A DNA stretch of 64,000 nucleotides from WHSV01 sp050693895 (GCA_050693895.1 JBOGWS010000079.1:26644-90643), one strand, 5' to 3'. Positions 33,107-41,378 are shown, numbered from the stretch's first letter. Notes: generated by a model not told the origin, from the letters alone. Numbers and translations: made by a program.

Positions 33107-33706
33107 ATGCTGACAGGGACGATCCATCTCGTGCGCCACGGCGAGGTCGAGAATCCCAAAGGCGTCATCTACGGGCGGCTGCCTGGCTACAACCTGTCCG
33201 AGCGCGGCGAACGGCAGGCCAGGGCGGCCGGCGACCATCTTAAGAACGCGGACGTGGGTGCACTGTGGGCGAGTCCACTCGAGCGAGCTCAGGAGACCGC
33301 GCAGGCGATCGCCGAGCACCACGCGATCGAGTTGACCACCGACGAGAGGCTGATCGAAAGCGACTCGACCCTTGAGGGCGTCAGCCGTACCCTGTGGGGC
33401 GTCATCAGGAACCCGCTGAGGTGGTGGCACCTGCGAAACCCACTGGCCCCCTCGTGGGGCGAATCCTTCTCAGACATCAGAATTCGGATGACGAGTGCAA
33501 TCGGAGATGCGGTGCGCGCCGCGGACGGGCGCGAGGTGGTGGTCGTCTCGCATCAGACTCCGGTTATGGTGGCTCGCCTCGCACTCACTCGAAGCCGTCG
33601 TCCCCCGTGGCTCGATCGGCTGCCCTGTGAGACCGGATCCGTGACGACGCTCGTCCTCGACGACGGCAAGGTGCTGTCGGCGAACTACTTCCGCTCGGAG
33701 GACTGA
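33107..33706 (+). CDS. Histidine phosphatase (phosphoglycerate-mutase-like)
   Basis: 199 residues with AGGGGAG about ten bases before the ATG. The phospho-acceptor motif is LVRHGEVEN, followed by LSERGERQARAAG, ASPLERAQETAQAI and the second histidine in VVSHQTPV. This is the branch-1 histidine phosphatase fold. Members act on sugar phosphates, alpha-ribazole phosphate or nucleotides, and the substrate here is open. Its last 22 bases overlap a small zinc-ribbon gene on the other strand. Confidence 0.88.
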   Translation: MLTGTIHLVRHGEVENPKGVIYGRLPGYNLSERGERQARAAGDHLKNADVGALWASPLERAQETAQAIAEHHAIELTTDERLIESDSTLEGVSRTLWGVIRNPLRWWHLRNPLAPSWGESFSDIRIRMTSAIGDAVRAADGREVVVVSHQTPVMVARLALTRSRRPPWLDRLPCETGSVTTLVLDDGKVLSANYFRSED

Positions 33707-33861
33707 AAGGGCTTGGAGTCGGTTTTGGGCTCGAGGGCCGGCTCATCCTCGGCGTTGATCGCCTCGAGAATCGGCGACGAGCACACCGGGCAGATGAGCG
33801 AATTCCCGATCTCGACGTAGACGGTGCGGGAGCAGGTGGTGCAGAAAGCGGAACGAGCCAT
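33685..33861 (-). CDS. Small zinc-ribbon protein (58 residues)
   Basis: A minus-strand frame of 58 codons. CTTC (7-10) and CPVC (24-27) form a two-knuckle zinc ribbon (MARSAFCTTCSRTVYVEIGN at the start). An acidic proline-rich tail follows. Third codon positions are nearly all G or C. TACCTT lies exactly six bases before the ATG, matching the leaderless promoters elsewhere in the window. It overlaps the phosphatase gene tail to tail. No function can be assigned, but similar minimal zinc ribbons are common in this phylum. Confidence 0.65.
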   Translation of the reverse strand: MARSAFCTTCSRTVYVEIGNSLICPVCSSPILEAINAEDEPALEPKTDSKPFQSSERK

Positions 33862-33867
33862 GCCTTC

Positions 33868-33873
33868 AAGGTA
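33868..33873 (-). promoter_or_regulatory. Leaderless -10 element of the small zinc-ribbon gene
   Basis: TACCTT on the minus strand ends six bases before ATG 33861. It also lies just upstream of the divergent MhuD-like gene. Confidence 0.5.
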
Positions 33874-33917
33874 GCCTGCTTTTTCTTATCGCGCTCAAAA
33901 TTCCTGGAGGTCACCCG

Positions 33918-34235
33918 GTGTCTTACGTTGTCATCAATGCAATCGAGGTTCCCGAGGGCTCGGGGGGCGAGCTCGAGGATCGCTTCGCCAACCGGGCGGG
34001 AGAGGTATCGAAGTCCGACGGCTTCGAGTCCTTTCAGCTGCTCCGCCCCGACAACGAGGGTGCGGGCAACCGGTATCTCGTGTACACGCGCTGGAGCGAC
34101 AAGGCATCGTTCGAGAAATGGATGGGTTCGAGCGCGTTTCAGAAAGGGCACGCGCAATCCGGAGAGGGCCGGAAACCGGTCGCCACAACCAGCCAGGTGT
34201 GGCTCTACGAGGTGGCGCAGTTCGAGGAGCTCTAG
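33918..34235 (+). CDS. Haem-degrading monooxygenase, MhuD/IsdG-like
   Basis: 105 residues of the antibiotic-biosynthesis-monooxygenase fold with GGAGG seven bases before the GTG. The sequence VVINAIEVPEGSGGELEDRF continues with LLRPDNEG and VYTRWSDKASFEKW. It closely parallels MhuD (Rv3592). The residues needed for haem ruffling and ligation in MhuD (Asn7, a Trp and a His) have counterparts at Asn7, Trp68 and His78. It would open haem to release iron. It is followed after three bases by an FAD oxidoreductase that may be co-expressed. Confidence 0.82.
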   Translation: MSYVVINAIEVPEGSGGELEDRFANRAGEVSKSDGFESFQLLRPDNEGAGNRYLVYTRWSDKASFEKWMGSSAFQKGHAQSGEGRKPVATTSQVWLYEVAQFEEL

Positions 34236-34238
34236 CCG

Positions 34239-35795
34239 ATGAGCAAGAGCTACGACGTCGCGGTTGTGGGAGCCGGACACAACGGTCTGATCTGTGCGTG
34301 CTATCTGGCCAAGAAAGGCCTAAGTGTCGTGGTGCTCGAGCGCACGGATCGCATCGGTGGCGCGTGCGTCACAGAGGAGCTCTTCGAAGGCTTTCACATC
34401 TCGACCGCGTCCTACTCACTGTCGTTGATGCTTCCCGAGATCCTGGAGGAGCTTGGACTCGAGCTCGACATCAGGATCAAGGACCCGAGCCGCTTCCACC
34501 CGTATGAGGACGGCGGCGGACTCATCATCTGGCGCGATGCGGCCAGGCGCCACGCCGCGATCTCCGAGCTGTCGTCCAATGATGCGGACGCTTACGAGCG
34601 GGTTCACGAGCTCTTCGACGAGGCCGCGCGACGCCTCCGTCCGTTTCTGAGCTATCCGGCGACCCGCAAGCAGGTTCGGCGAGCGTTTCGACAGAGCGAC
34701 ATCGAGCGCCTTTTCGCCAGGACGGTCGACGGCAGCATCGCCGAGCTCGCCGAGGAGTATTACGAAACCGAGTTGTTGAAGGGAATGCTGGCGAGCGAGG
34801 GCATCGTCTCGACTCTTGCAGGCCCCCGCACGCCCGGTACGGCATACATCGCGCTTCACCACGCGTTCGGTCAAGCGACGGGCAGCGACGGAGCTTGGGG
34901 TTTCGTGCGCGGCGGCATGGGCGGGGTCACCTCGGCGCTCGCCGATGTTCTGCGCGCGCACGGCGGCGAGATCCGCACGGAGGCCGAGGTCGCCGAGCTC
35001 AGACTCGATGATCGTCGCCGCGCCGCCGGTGTCGTCCTCGCGTCGGGCGAGGAGATCGAAGCTTCAATCGTGTGCTCGAACGCAACCGCTCAGAGGACGG
35101 TCGCCTTCGTGGGGGCCGATCGCTTGCCGGCGGACTTCGTGAACGACATCGAGCTGTTTCCCACCGAGGGAACCGTGGTCAAGGTCAACTGCGCGCTGTC
35201 GGGCCTCCCGAGATTCAAAGGCATGAGCCCACAGGGAGCCGTAGGCCCGGAGCACACCGGGACCATCACGGTCAGCCCGTCAATCGACTACCTGGAGAAG
35301 GCCTGCCGACAAGCGGCGGAGGGACGGCCCGCCGAGGAGTTCTTCATCGAGGCTTGGGTGCAGACGGCGACCGAGCCCGAGCTCGCACCGGAGGGCAAGC
35401 ACACCCTGTCGATCTTCGCCCAGTACGCGCCGTACAACCTGGCGAGCGGCTCGTGGGACGAGCGCCGCGAGGAAATCGGCGACTCGGTCGTCGCGACGCT
35501 CGAGCGATACGCCCCGGGATTGAGCGACCTCATCGAGGACCGGCTGGTGCTCGGCCCCCCCGATCTCGAGGAGCGCTTCGGTTTGACGGGGGGCAATATC
35601 TTTCACGGCGAGCTGCTTCCGGATTGGTTGTTCGACCGGCGTCCGGCGCGCGGCTGGCACAGGCACCGCTGGCCTCTCCCCGGTCTCTATCTCTGCGGCT
35701 CCGCGGCCCACCCTGGTGGCGGCGTCTGCGGAGCACCGGGGCGCAACGCGGCTCGCAGCGTGCTCGAGGATCTCGTCGCGGCGGGGACCCTCTAA
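34239..35795 (+). CDS. PYROXD2/CrtI-like FAD-dependent oxidoreductase
   Basis: 518 residues. An N-terminal dinucleotide motif VAVVGAGHNGLICACYLAKK is followed by VVLERTDRIGGACVTEE. A C-terminal FAD segment LPGLYLCGSAAHPGGGVCGA is typical of the phytoene-desaturase-like group. The loop pattern (ALHHAFGQ, WGFVRGGMGG) matches PYROXD2-type proteins, whose substrate is unknown, rather than true carotenoid desaturases. No carotenoid genes are near. The gene starts three bases after the MhuD-like stop, with GGAGC as ribosome site. Confidence 0.85.
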   Translation: MSKSYDVAVVGAGHNGLICACYLAKKGLSVVVLERTDRIGGACVTEELFEGFHISTASYSLSLMLPEILEELGLELDIRIKDPSRFHPYEDGGGLIIWRDAARRHAAISELSSNDADAYERVHELFDEAARRLRPFLSYPATRKQVRRAFRQSDIERLFARTVDGSIAELAEEYYETELLKGMLASEGIVSTLAGPRTPGTAYIALHHAFGQATGSDGAWGFVRGGMGGVTSALADVLRAHGGEIRTEAEVAELRLDDRRRAAGVVLASGEEIEASIVCSNATAQRTVAFVGADRLPADFVNDIELFPTEGTVVKVNCALSGLPRFKGMSPQGAVGPEHTGTITVSPSIDYLEKACRQAAEGRPAEEFFIEAWVQTATEPELAPEGKHTLSIFAQYAPYNLASGSWDERREEIGDSVVATLERYAPGLSDLIEDRLVLGPPDLEERFGLTGGNIFHGELLPDWLFDRRPARGWHRHRWPLPGLYLCGSAAHPGGGVCGAPGRNAARSVLEDLVAAGTL

Positions 35796-35922
35796 GCCGG
35801 GCTTGCTTGTTCAGGTTCTCTGAGAGGAACCGGGAGTCGCGCGACGAACCCACATGAGGACAGCAGGATTAATCGGCGTGACCCGTCGCGGGCGCGCCCC
35901 CGAAACACAGTGAGGTGTTCGT

Positions 35923-38154
35923 ATGCCGCGTCGCCCCAGGGCCCTGGTCGGACTTCTTCTCCTGGCACTCGTTGCCGTTCTTGTTCCTCTGACTCCAACC
36001 GTCGCTCAACAGAGTACCGACGCCGGTCCGCCGGTCGACTACACCGCCATCGAGGGTCTTTCGCAGCCGATCCACGACGAGCTGGTGCGCGAGACCATCA
36101 GAGTTCCGATGCACGACGGTGTCGAGCTCTACGTCGAGATCGTCCGGCCGGACGCCCAGGGTGAATTTCCCGTGATCATGGAGGCGAGCCCCTACCACGG
36201 GACGCTCGCCGATCGAGAGGGACGGCGCATACTGCCCGAGCCGCGCGATGCGGAAGGCACGTCACTCGGACTCACCGGTTACTTCGCGCCGCGCGGATAC
36301 GCGGTCGCAATGGTGGACCTGCGCGGGACCGGTCGCTCTCAGGGCTGTCTCGACCATCTAGGACCCAACGACGCCAAGGACCTAAAGCGCATCGTCGAGT
36401 GGGCCGCGAACCAACCGTGGTCGAACGGGCGCGTAGGAATGACCGGCCACTCATACGTCGGGTCGACTCCGTCGGTCGCCGCCGCGCAGAACCCCGAGGG
36501 TCTCACCACGATCGTTCCGAGCGCGGGCCTGGCGAGCATGTACCACCACCAGTTCCAGGACGGCGTGCCCTACTTCCTGCAGTGGATGGGCACGATGTGG
36601 TCGTACTCGATGCTTTCTACCGATCGCCACCTTCCGCCTCAGATCCCGGCGACCGCGCTGGGGGAATACGGCGACAACTTCGGGCAGGACATGGAGTACT
36701 TCGGATGTGGCTGGCAGACCTCGTCGCTGGTGTCCGGAGAGCCGCAGGCGAGTGGTCAGTACACCTGGTGGCACGCGGAGCGTGACCACTCCGAGGGCGC
36801 GACGAACGCGCGCATTCCCATCTTTCTCGTGCACGGAGTCAACGACAATGCCGCGCGCGTCGCGGCCATGGACTGGTTCACCGCGCGCGACGGGGGTTTT
36901 CCTGCCGAGACGGAAACCGTCTGTAACAGAACCGGCCGGAAATGCCAGGAGATCGTCACCAAGCCCGCGGTCGAGGACAAGCTGTGGCTCGGTCAGTGGG
37001 ACCACGGCTCGGGATGTTGCCCGACTCGGCGCGGCATCCAGTGGACCTACGCGCTGCACGCCTGGTTCGACAAACATCTGATGCAGAGTGATGTCGACAC
37101 CGGTCCCGCAGTCGAGGTCTTCATGGGGGATGGAACCTTCGAGGAAGCCAGGGCGGGGGCGCGGACCGAGGTACTCACCGCGGACAGCTGGCTCGGATCA
37201 CCGGACATGCTGCGACTGTTTCCGAACGCCGATGGCGGCCTCAGGGACACCGCCGCGGGCCTAAGCGGACGTGTGACCTTTACCGGCGACCCGCTTGGCT
37301 TCAACAGCCCCAAGAGTACGGACGGCGCGACCTTCTCGACCGAGCCACTCGCGGACGACCTCGTGCTCGCCGGTGTTCCCGATCTGCAATTGAGCGCATC
37401 GGTTACGACGCCGCGCGTGCATCTCATCGGGAACCTCTTCGATGAGGGCCCGGACGGGGAGTGGCGACGTATCTCGCAGTTCGCGCTGAATCCAGAGCTG
37501 CGCAACGGACTGGCAACGCCGAAGCCGGTGCTGGCCGGTCAGCGCTACGACATGTCGCTCGAGGGCTACGCGATGGGGCATCACCTCAAGGCCGGTCACA
37601 AGCTCGTTCTGCGCGTGACTACCAGTGACCCGGACAAGGTCCCGACCTTCGCGGTCGACCCCCAGGTCACGGTGTTCACGGGTTCGGATGCAACCTCGGT
37701 GGACGTGCCCGTGGTCACCGACCCCACGCTGTACCCGGACACGGTTCCTCTCACGATCGAGGACGAGCTGCCACCGGCGGGTCCGGCTCAGCCGGGCATC
37801 AACGAGCAGGTGTCGACCGGCGCGCCGGGGGCGGGTGTTCGCAACCCCGGCGTCACGAGCACAATGCTCGAGTTCGAGGTCGCCGAGGGATTCGACAACG
37901 CTCGGATGGTGGTCGAGGCGACGCCCCAGCAGAGCGCCGACCTGGACCTCTATCTCCAGGGCCAACAGCCGGACGGCAGTTGGAGCGGGGATATGGCCAG
38001 CGGCGCCTCGGGCAGCCTCACCGGAGAGACTCTGAGCACCGACCGCCTCGCGCCGGGCAGGTACCGCATCGAGGTCCATAACTGGGCCGGTCCTCCGGCG
38101 AATCCGGTGGACGTGGCGATCACCTTCTTCAACACGGCGGGGGACCCCGGGTAA
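35923..38154 (+). CDS. Secreted CocE/NonD-family hydrolase (X-Pro dipeptidyl-peptidase-like)
   Basis: 743 residues. A signal peptide (basic start, then GLLLLALVAVLVPLTP, cleavage near AQQ at 28-30) leads into an alpha/beta hydrolase domain with DLRGTGRSQG and the nucleophile Ser177 in GMTGHSYVGS. It ends near WDHGSGCCP with a catalytic His. The galactose-binding-like beta domain of the X-Pro dipeptidyl-peptidase C-terminal family follows (about 430-590). The last 100 residues form a separate beta domain like bacterial pre-peptidase C-terminal repeats. The protein would act outside the cell on esters, amides or peptides. Spacer 35796-35922 holds only a GGTTC/GAACC hairpin. Confidence 0.87.
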   Translation: MPRRPRALVGLLLLALVAVLVPLTPTVAQQSTDAGPPVDYTAIEGLSQPIHDELVRETIRVPMHDGVELYVEIVRPDAQGEFPVIMEASPYHGTLADREGRRILPEPRDAEGTSLGLTGYFAPRGYAVAMVDLRGTGRSQGCLDHLGPNDAKDLKRIVEWAANQPWSNGRVGMTGHSYVGSTPSVAAAQNPEGLTTIVPSAGLASMYHHQFQDGVPYFLQWMGTMWSYSMLSTDRHLPPQIPATALGEYGDNFGQDMEYFGCGWQTSSLVSGEPQASGQYTWWHAERDHSEGATNARIPIFLVHGVNDNAARVAAMDWFTARDGGFPAETETVCNRTGRKCQEIVTKPAVEDKLWLGQWDHGSGCCPTRRGIQWTYALHAWFDKHLMQSDVDTGPAVEVFMGDGTFEEARAGARTEVLTADSWLGSPDMLRLFPNADGGLRDTAAGLSGRVTFTGDPLGFNSPKSTDGATFSTEPLADDLVLAGVPDLQLSASVTTPRVHLIGNLFDEGPDGEWRRISQFALNPELRNGLATPKPVLAGQRYDMSLEGYAMGHHLKAGHKLVLRVTTSDPDKVPTFAVDPQVTVFTGSDATSVDVPVVTDPTLYPDTVPLTIEDELPPAGPAQPGINEQVSTGAPGAGVRNPGVTSTMLEFEVAEGFDNARMVVEATPQQSADLDLYLQGQQPDGSWSGDMASGASGSLTGETLSTDRLAPGRYRIEVHNWAGPPANPVDVAITFFNTAGDPG

Positions 38155-38220
38155 ATGTTGGCGGTGATTACTCATCGCGGTCTTGGGGTAACTGAGGGTC
38201 CGCGGTGAAACCCCGCACAG

Positions 38221-38240
38221 GCGATCGTCTCGACGATCGC
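38221..38240. repeat. 20-bp palindrome, copy 3
   Basis: GCGATCGTC-TC-GACGATCGC, identical to copy 1 at 5080, 71 bases before the DUF6458 start. The following CGTCCGAACA resembles the sequence after copy 2. Far from the other copies, so it is a dispersed element and not a local duplication. Confidence 0.85.
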
Positions 38241-38311
38241 GTCCGAACACACGGCGCTTGCGTGCAGGTGTGAGTCTTAAACCGGGGAGCGATTCCCGTG
38301 GAGGTGACGAG

Positions 38312-38560
38312 TTGAGTCTCGGAGCAAGTCTGTTTCTGCTGGCGGTCGGCGCGATCTTGACCTTCGCGGTCGAGGTCGAGGCCGAGGGCTTCAACATCAA
38401 CACCATAGGGATCATCCTGATGGTGGTCGGTGGCATCGGTTTGCTGCTCTCTCTCATGTGGATGCAGCGGAGCCGTTCCGCGGGATCGCGCACGGTCGTA
38501 CGCGAGGAAGAGCCTCGCGATGGGCGAGTCGTGCGGGAAGAGCGGCGCGACGTCCTCTAG
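38312..38560 (+). CDS. DUF6458 small membrane protein
   Basis: 82 residues from TTG 38312, chosen because the family begins at this point and GGAGGTGA precedes it. Two transmembrane helices (ASLFLLAVGAILTFAVEV and IIGIILMVVGGIG-like) are separated by a short NINTIG-containing turn. A charged, arginine-rich cytoplasmic tail (RTVVREEEPRDGRVVREERR) follows. This is the DUF6458 pattern of actinobacteria. Function unknown. A palindrome shared with the beta-oxidation operon lies upstream. Confidence 0.75.
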   Translation: MSLGASLFLLAVGAILTFAVEVEAEGFNINTIGIILMVVGGIGLLLSLMWMQRSRSAGSRTVVREEEPRDGRVVREERRDVL

Positions 38561-38588
38561 AAGCGGGTAGCGAGCTTTCTTCTAGAGG
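38554..38588. terminator. Inverted repeat across two convergent stop codons
   Basis: CCTCTAGAAG (38554-38563) and CTTCTAGAGG (38579-38588) form a perfect 10-bp stem with a 15-base loop. Each arm contains the stop codon of one of the two convergent genes. It probably acts as a bidirectional terminator, although no T tract follows. Confidence 0.5.
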
Positions 38589-39799
38589 CGCGCTCGGTTC
38601 CTAAGCAGCCGGACGATCCGGTCCTCGAGCCTCGCCGCGCTGGTCTTGGACATGTCGCGCGACATGATCGAGAACTCGGCCCACGTCCCAGCGCGCTTCA
38701 GCCGCACCCATCCCGACAGCGTGGAGACTCCATCGAGCGTTCCCGTCTTGGCGCGGACCCGCACACCGTGAAGGCGATCCTCGAGCGTTCCCTCACCGCC
38801 GGTCGGCAGCATGCCGCGCAATCGCTTGCCCCAGGATTTCTTCTGCGCGACTCCAAGCAGTCTTGTCAGTCCCTTGGGCGAGACGCGATTGGAGTATGAC
38901 AACCCCGACGAATCCTGCGCGCTGACTCGCACGTTGTGACGAGCAGCCCATGCTTTGATGCCCTCGGCACCTTTTGCGATCGTGCCCAGCGGGCCCGAAC
39001 GTTGCGCGGCAAGCAGCTTGCCAAGGACCTCGGCGAAGAAGTTGGACGACTTCCGGTTCATGTGACGCATCATCGAGTCCAGTCGAGGGGAACGAACCTT
39101 GGCAATCAGTTTGCGCGCGTAGTCGGGGGGACGGCCCCCCGACCTGGGCCGCCCTCCGACGCGCACTCCGATCGACCTCAACCGCTTGGTGAGCGTCTCC
39201 GCCAACTTCCACTCTGGATTGCTGATGTGGCGTCCCTTGTGAACGTTGCCGTTGAGGTTCAATGCCGCTGGAAGAGCGACCTCGCTCGAGGGGTAGAACG
39301 GCTTCCAGCCGGAGGCCCACCAGTCGTGGGCGAAGTAGGTCTGAGCCCCGACCACGCGACCCCTGATTCGCCGGACGCCCGATGACTTGATCTTTCGAGC
39401 CAGGCGCCCGACGTACGCGGGCTTGATCGCCAGAGATCCGGCGAACGATCCTCCGCTCGTGAGTGTCGGGTCGCCCCTTCCGATGACGAATAGATTCCCT
39501 TTGAGGGTGCCGGACCGGACACTGCGCCCGATGGCGGAGGTCGCCAGCCGGGTGTCCGGCTTTAGTCGGTCGAGCAGCGCCATCGAGAGCAGCAGCTTCT
39601 GGTTCGAGGCGGGTATGCGCTTCGCCTCAGCCGACCACGAATACAGCGTCTTGCCCTCGTCTCGAACGTGAAGGCCCGTGGGCTTATTGCGCATGATGCG
39701 GTCGAGATCCCGCTTCCAACCGGGGCGAGCGATCGCGCCGGAGGCTAGAATCAAGATGAGAACACTGGCCAGTGAGAGAACAATTATGAGTCGGCGCAC
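38582..39799 (-). CDS. dacB: D-alanyl-D-alanine carboxypeptidase/endopeptidase, PBP4 (S13) family
   Basis: 405 residues. A signal anchor (IIVLSLASVLILILASGAIA) precedes the penicillin-binding fold. The three active-site motifs are ASNQK (SxxK), SSGLSYSN (SxN) and AKTGT (KTG). HMNRKSSNFFAE and the loop HDWWASGWK are also typical of PBP4/DacB. The protein trims or cleaves peptidoglycan cross-links outside the membrane. Compared with E. coli PBP4 it is about 70 residues shorter, so part of the inserted domains is reduced. GTG start. Confidence 0.88.
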   Translation of the reverse strand: MRRLIIVLSLASVLILILASGAIARPGWKRDLDRIMRNKPTGLHVRDEGKTLYSWSAEAKRIPASNQKLLLSMALLDRLKPDTRLATSAIGRSVRSGTLKGNLFVIGRGDPTLTSGGSFAGSLAIKPAYVGRLARKIKSSGVRRIRGRVVGAQTYFAHDWWASGWKPFYPSSEVALPAALNLNGNVHKGRHISNPEWKLAETLTKRLRSIGVRVGGRPRSGGRPPDYARKLIAKVRSPRLDSMMRHMNRKSSNFFAEVLGKLLAAQRSGPLGTIAKGAEGIKAWAARHNVRVSAQDSSGLSYSNRVSPKGLTRLLGVAQKKSWGKRLRGMLPTGGEGTLEDRLHGVRVRAKTGTLDGVSTLSGWVRLKRAGTWAEFSIMSRDMSKTSAARLEDRIVRLLRNRARL

Positions 39800-39823
39800 C
39801 GGGGCATTCTGAACGTATCTGGC

Positions 39824-40060
39824 CTATTCGTCCACATCGAAGAGCGTCGGAGTGGATCCGAAGAGGGTGAGCTGGTCACCCGAAACCGTGCTTCGAGATG
39901 GTCGGTCGATGGCAACGGCCAAGCGGTGATACGCCTGCTCTCTGGCCAACTGAACCGCTCTGCGGCGCGCTCGAGCTCGTTCCTTATCGAGCTTGCGCTC
40001 GGCGGTGGCGATCGCCTCGTCGATGAGCTGCGATTCCCACTCTGGCAGTTGCGATTGCAT
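39824..40060 (-). CDS. Small helical hypothetical protein
   Basis: 78 residues with GGGAGG four bases before the ATG. The first 45 residues form a charged helix (IDEAIATAERKLDKERARAR and RRRAVQLAREQAYHR). The tail contains STVSGDQLTLFGSTPTLFDV with two LF motifs. These resemble the short QLTLF-type clamp-binding motifs of DNA-repair proteins. That resemblance is a guess from pattern only. It ends 24 bases before the DacB start and may be co-transcribed with it. Confidence 0.6.
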   Translation of the reverse strand: MQSQLPEWESQLIDEAIATAERKLDKERARARRRAVQLAREQAYHRLAVAIDRPSRSTVSGDQLTLFGSTPTLFDVDE

Positions 40061-40185
40061 CCGGCCTCCCTGGTCGTCCCGTCGCGGGGAAGAGGAGTAT
40101 GCGTCACCCGCGCGGGCCCACGCCGGATTTCATCCATGTAATTCGTCCGCACGAGGGGGCCCGCCGAAGCAAACCCCCACACGTC

Positions 40186-40926
40186 CTACCTGACTCGCTC
40201 GACCCTCTCGCACCTGCGTACGACGTCGCCGATGTCCGCCTGCACCCAGTCCCTGCCGTCCCCGCACCGGATCCTGTCGGCCCGGCCGTCGGCCGCATAG
40301 ATGACGTCGTCACCGGGCCCCCCGAACACGATGTCCTCGCCGCGGCCTGCGTAAAGGACGTCATCACCATCTCCTCCTTTGAGGACATCCGAGCCGGCAG
40401 CTCCGGCGAGCTGGTCGTCGCCGGTCTCGCCAAGAAGACGATCGGGCCCGGCGTTACCGCTGAGCCCATCGGAATCCGGGCCGCCGTAGAGCGTGTCGCT
40501 GCCCTCGTCACCGCCCAATTGGTCGCCTCCCGGACCTCCATCGAGGCGGTCGTCGCCCCCGTTGCCCGCGAGCGAGTCGCCGCCGACAGTGCCCTCGATC
40601 CGGTCGTCACCTTCACCGCCGTGCAGGGAGTCGCCCCCGGACCCGCCGTCCAAGCGGTCTCGACCCCCATCGCCGAAGAGGACGTCTTGACCCGATCCTG
40701 CGTAGATTTCGTCCCTGCCCCAGCCCCCGTGGAGGTAGTCGTTGCCCATGCCTCCGTGGATGATGTCGTGGCCGGAGTCGCCGGGATGGGAATCGTCGAA
40801 GCGAGAGCAGCGGATGACGTCGTTGCCGTCCGTGCCCTTGTCGCATCCGGGTGCTGCTAGCGAAGGAGTTGCGACGATCAGGCTGAGCCCTGCGGCGAGC
40901 CCCATTGCGGCGGAGCGAAAGCGCAT
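40186..40926 (-). CDS. Secreted RTX-repeat calcium-binding protein
   Basis: 246 residues. An N-terminal signal peptide ends near ATPSLAAPG. About residues 50-220 consist of RTX nonapeptides of the GGxGxDxLx form (GGMGNDYLH, GGEGDDRIE, GGPGDDVIY and others, more than a dozen), which fold into a calcium-filled beta roll. Cysteines at both ends (GCDKG and RCGDGRDW) may bridge. There is no catalytic domain and no type I secretion gene nearby. Export via Sec is implied by the N-terminal signal. A perfect CRP-type site lies upstream. Confidence 0.85.
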   Translation of the reverse strand: MRFRSAAMGLAAGLSLIVATPSLAAPGCDKGTDGNDVIRCSRFDDSHPGDSGHDIIHGGMGNDYLHGGWGRDEIYAGSGQDVLFGDGGRDRLDGGSGGDSLHGGEGDDRIEGTVGGDSLAGNGGDDRLDGGPGGDQLGGDEGSDTLYGGPDSDGLSGNAGPDRLLGETGDDQLAGAAGSDVLKGGDGDDVLYAGRGEDIVFGGPGDDVIYAADGRADRIRCGDGRDWVQADIGDVVRRCERVERVR

Positions 40927-40993
40927 GCGGTGGTCCTTTCATCTCGTCGAATCGGTGACTCGGATGAAGCTAGGGGCTGCGCCGGATCGAGTC

Positions 40994-41009
40994 TGTGACG
41001 CACGTCACA
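40994..41009 (-). promoter_or_regulatory. CRP/GlxR-type binding site
   Basis: TGTGA-CGCACG-TCACA is a perfect match to the CRP family consensus TGTGA-N6-TCACA. The central six bases are also nearly symmetric. It is 67 bases upstream of the RTX start. In actinobacteria GlxR/Crp binds such sites in response to cAMP. No crp gene is in the window. Confidence 0.65.
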
Positions 41010-41169
41010 CCTGAAGAGAAAAATTCGGGGAGTCCAACCCCAGAACCGGCGCCGAGGGGGAGAGGTGGTGCCGTGATCGGGTTTTCGAGCCCCACCGACC
41101 TTGAACTCGACACGTCTTGAGTCTGAGTACCGCTGAGCGGTTGCCAGGCCAAAAAAGGTAGGCGAGGCC

Positions 41170-41222
41170 CGAGGTTTGACCCAATAAGGACGTGAATCAC
41201 GTCGTTTCTGGGTTGGACCTCG
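41170..41222 (+). ncRNA. Structured RNA element upstream of the AdnA-like gene
   Basis: A 14-bp outer helix (41170-41183 with 41209-41222) contains three consecutive G-U pairs on the plus strand, which would be mismatches in a minus-strand RNA. It encloses an inner hairpin GACGTG-AAT-CACGTC (41189-41203). The fold is therefore selected, if at all, in the plus direction. The rest of the 452-bp gap 40927-41378 holds a CRP-type site, a GGGG/CCCC hairpin near 41036 and no open frame with coding bias. Could be a leader element or a small RNA. Confidence 0.4.
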
Positions 41223-41378
41223 CTGCATACCCGAATCGACGCTTCGCGCCAAGGGCAGGAGCCGCCCACTCGTCCCTTCGATGCTGGTTTTCGGGTTTAG
41301 ACGCCGATCCTCAGGTTTCGAAGCACGGTTTCGCGCTCTCGGCGTTCCTGTCACGGGCCCGCGTTAGGTTGAGCTTCG

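Noticed and set aside
34239..35795. Phytoene desaturase (crtI)
   Set aside because: The fold is shared, but sequence features are closer to PYROXD2, and no carotenoid gene is near.
38195..38275. c-di-GMP-I riboswitch (GCACAGG phrase)
   Set aside because: The tetraloop receptor and the GGGACGCAAAGCC block are absent. The phrase simply abuts the repeated palindrome.
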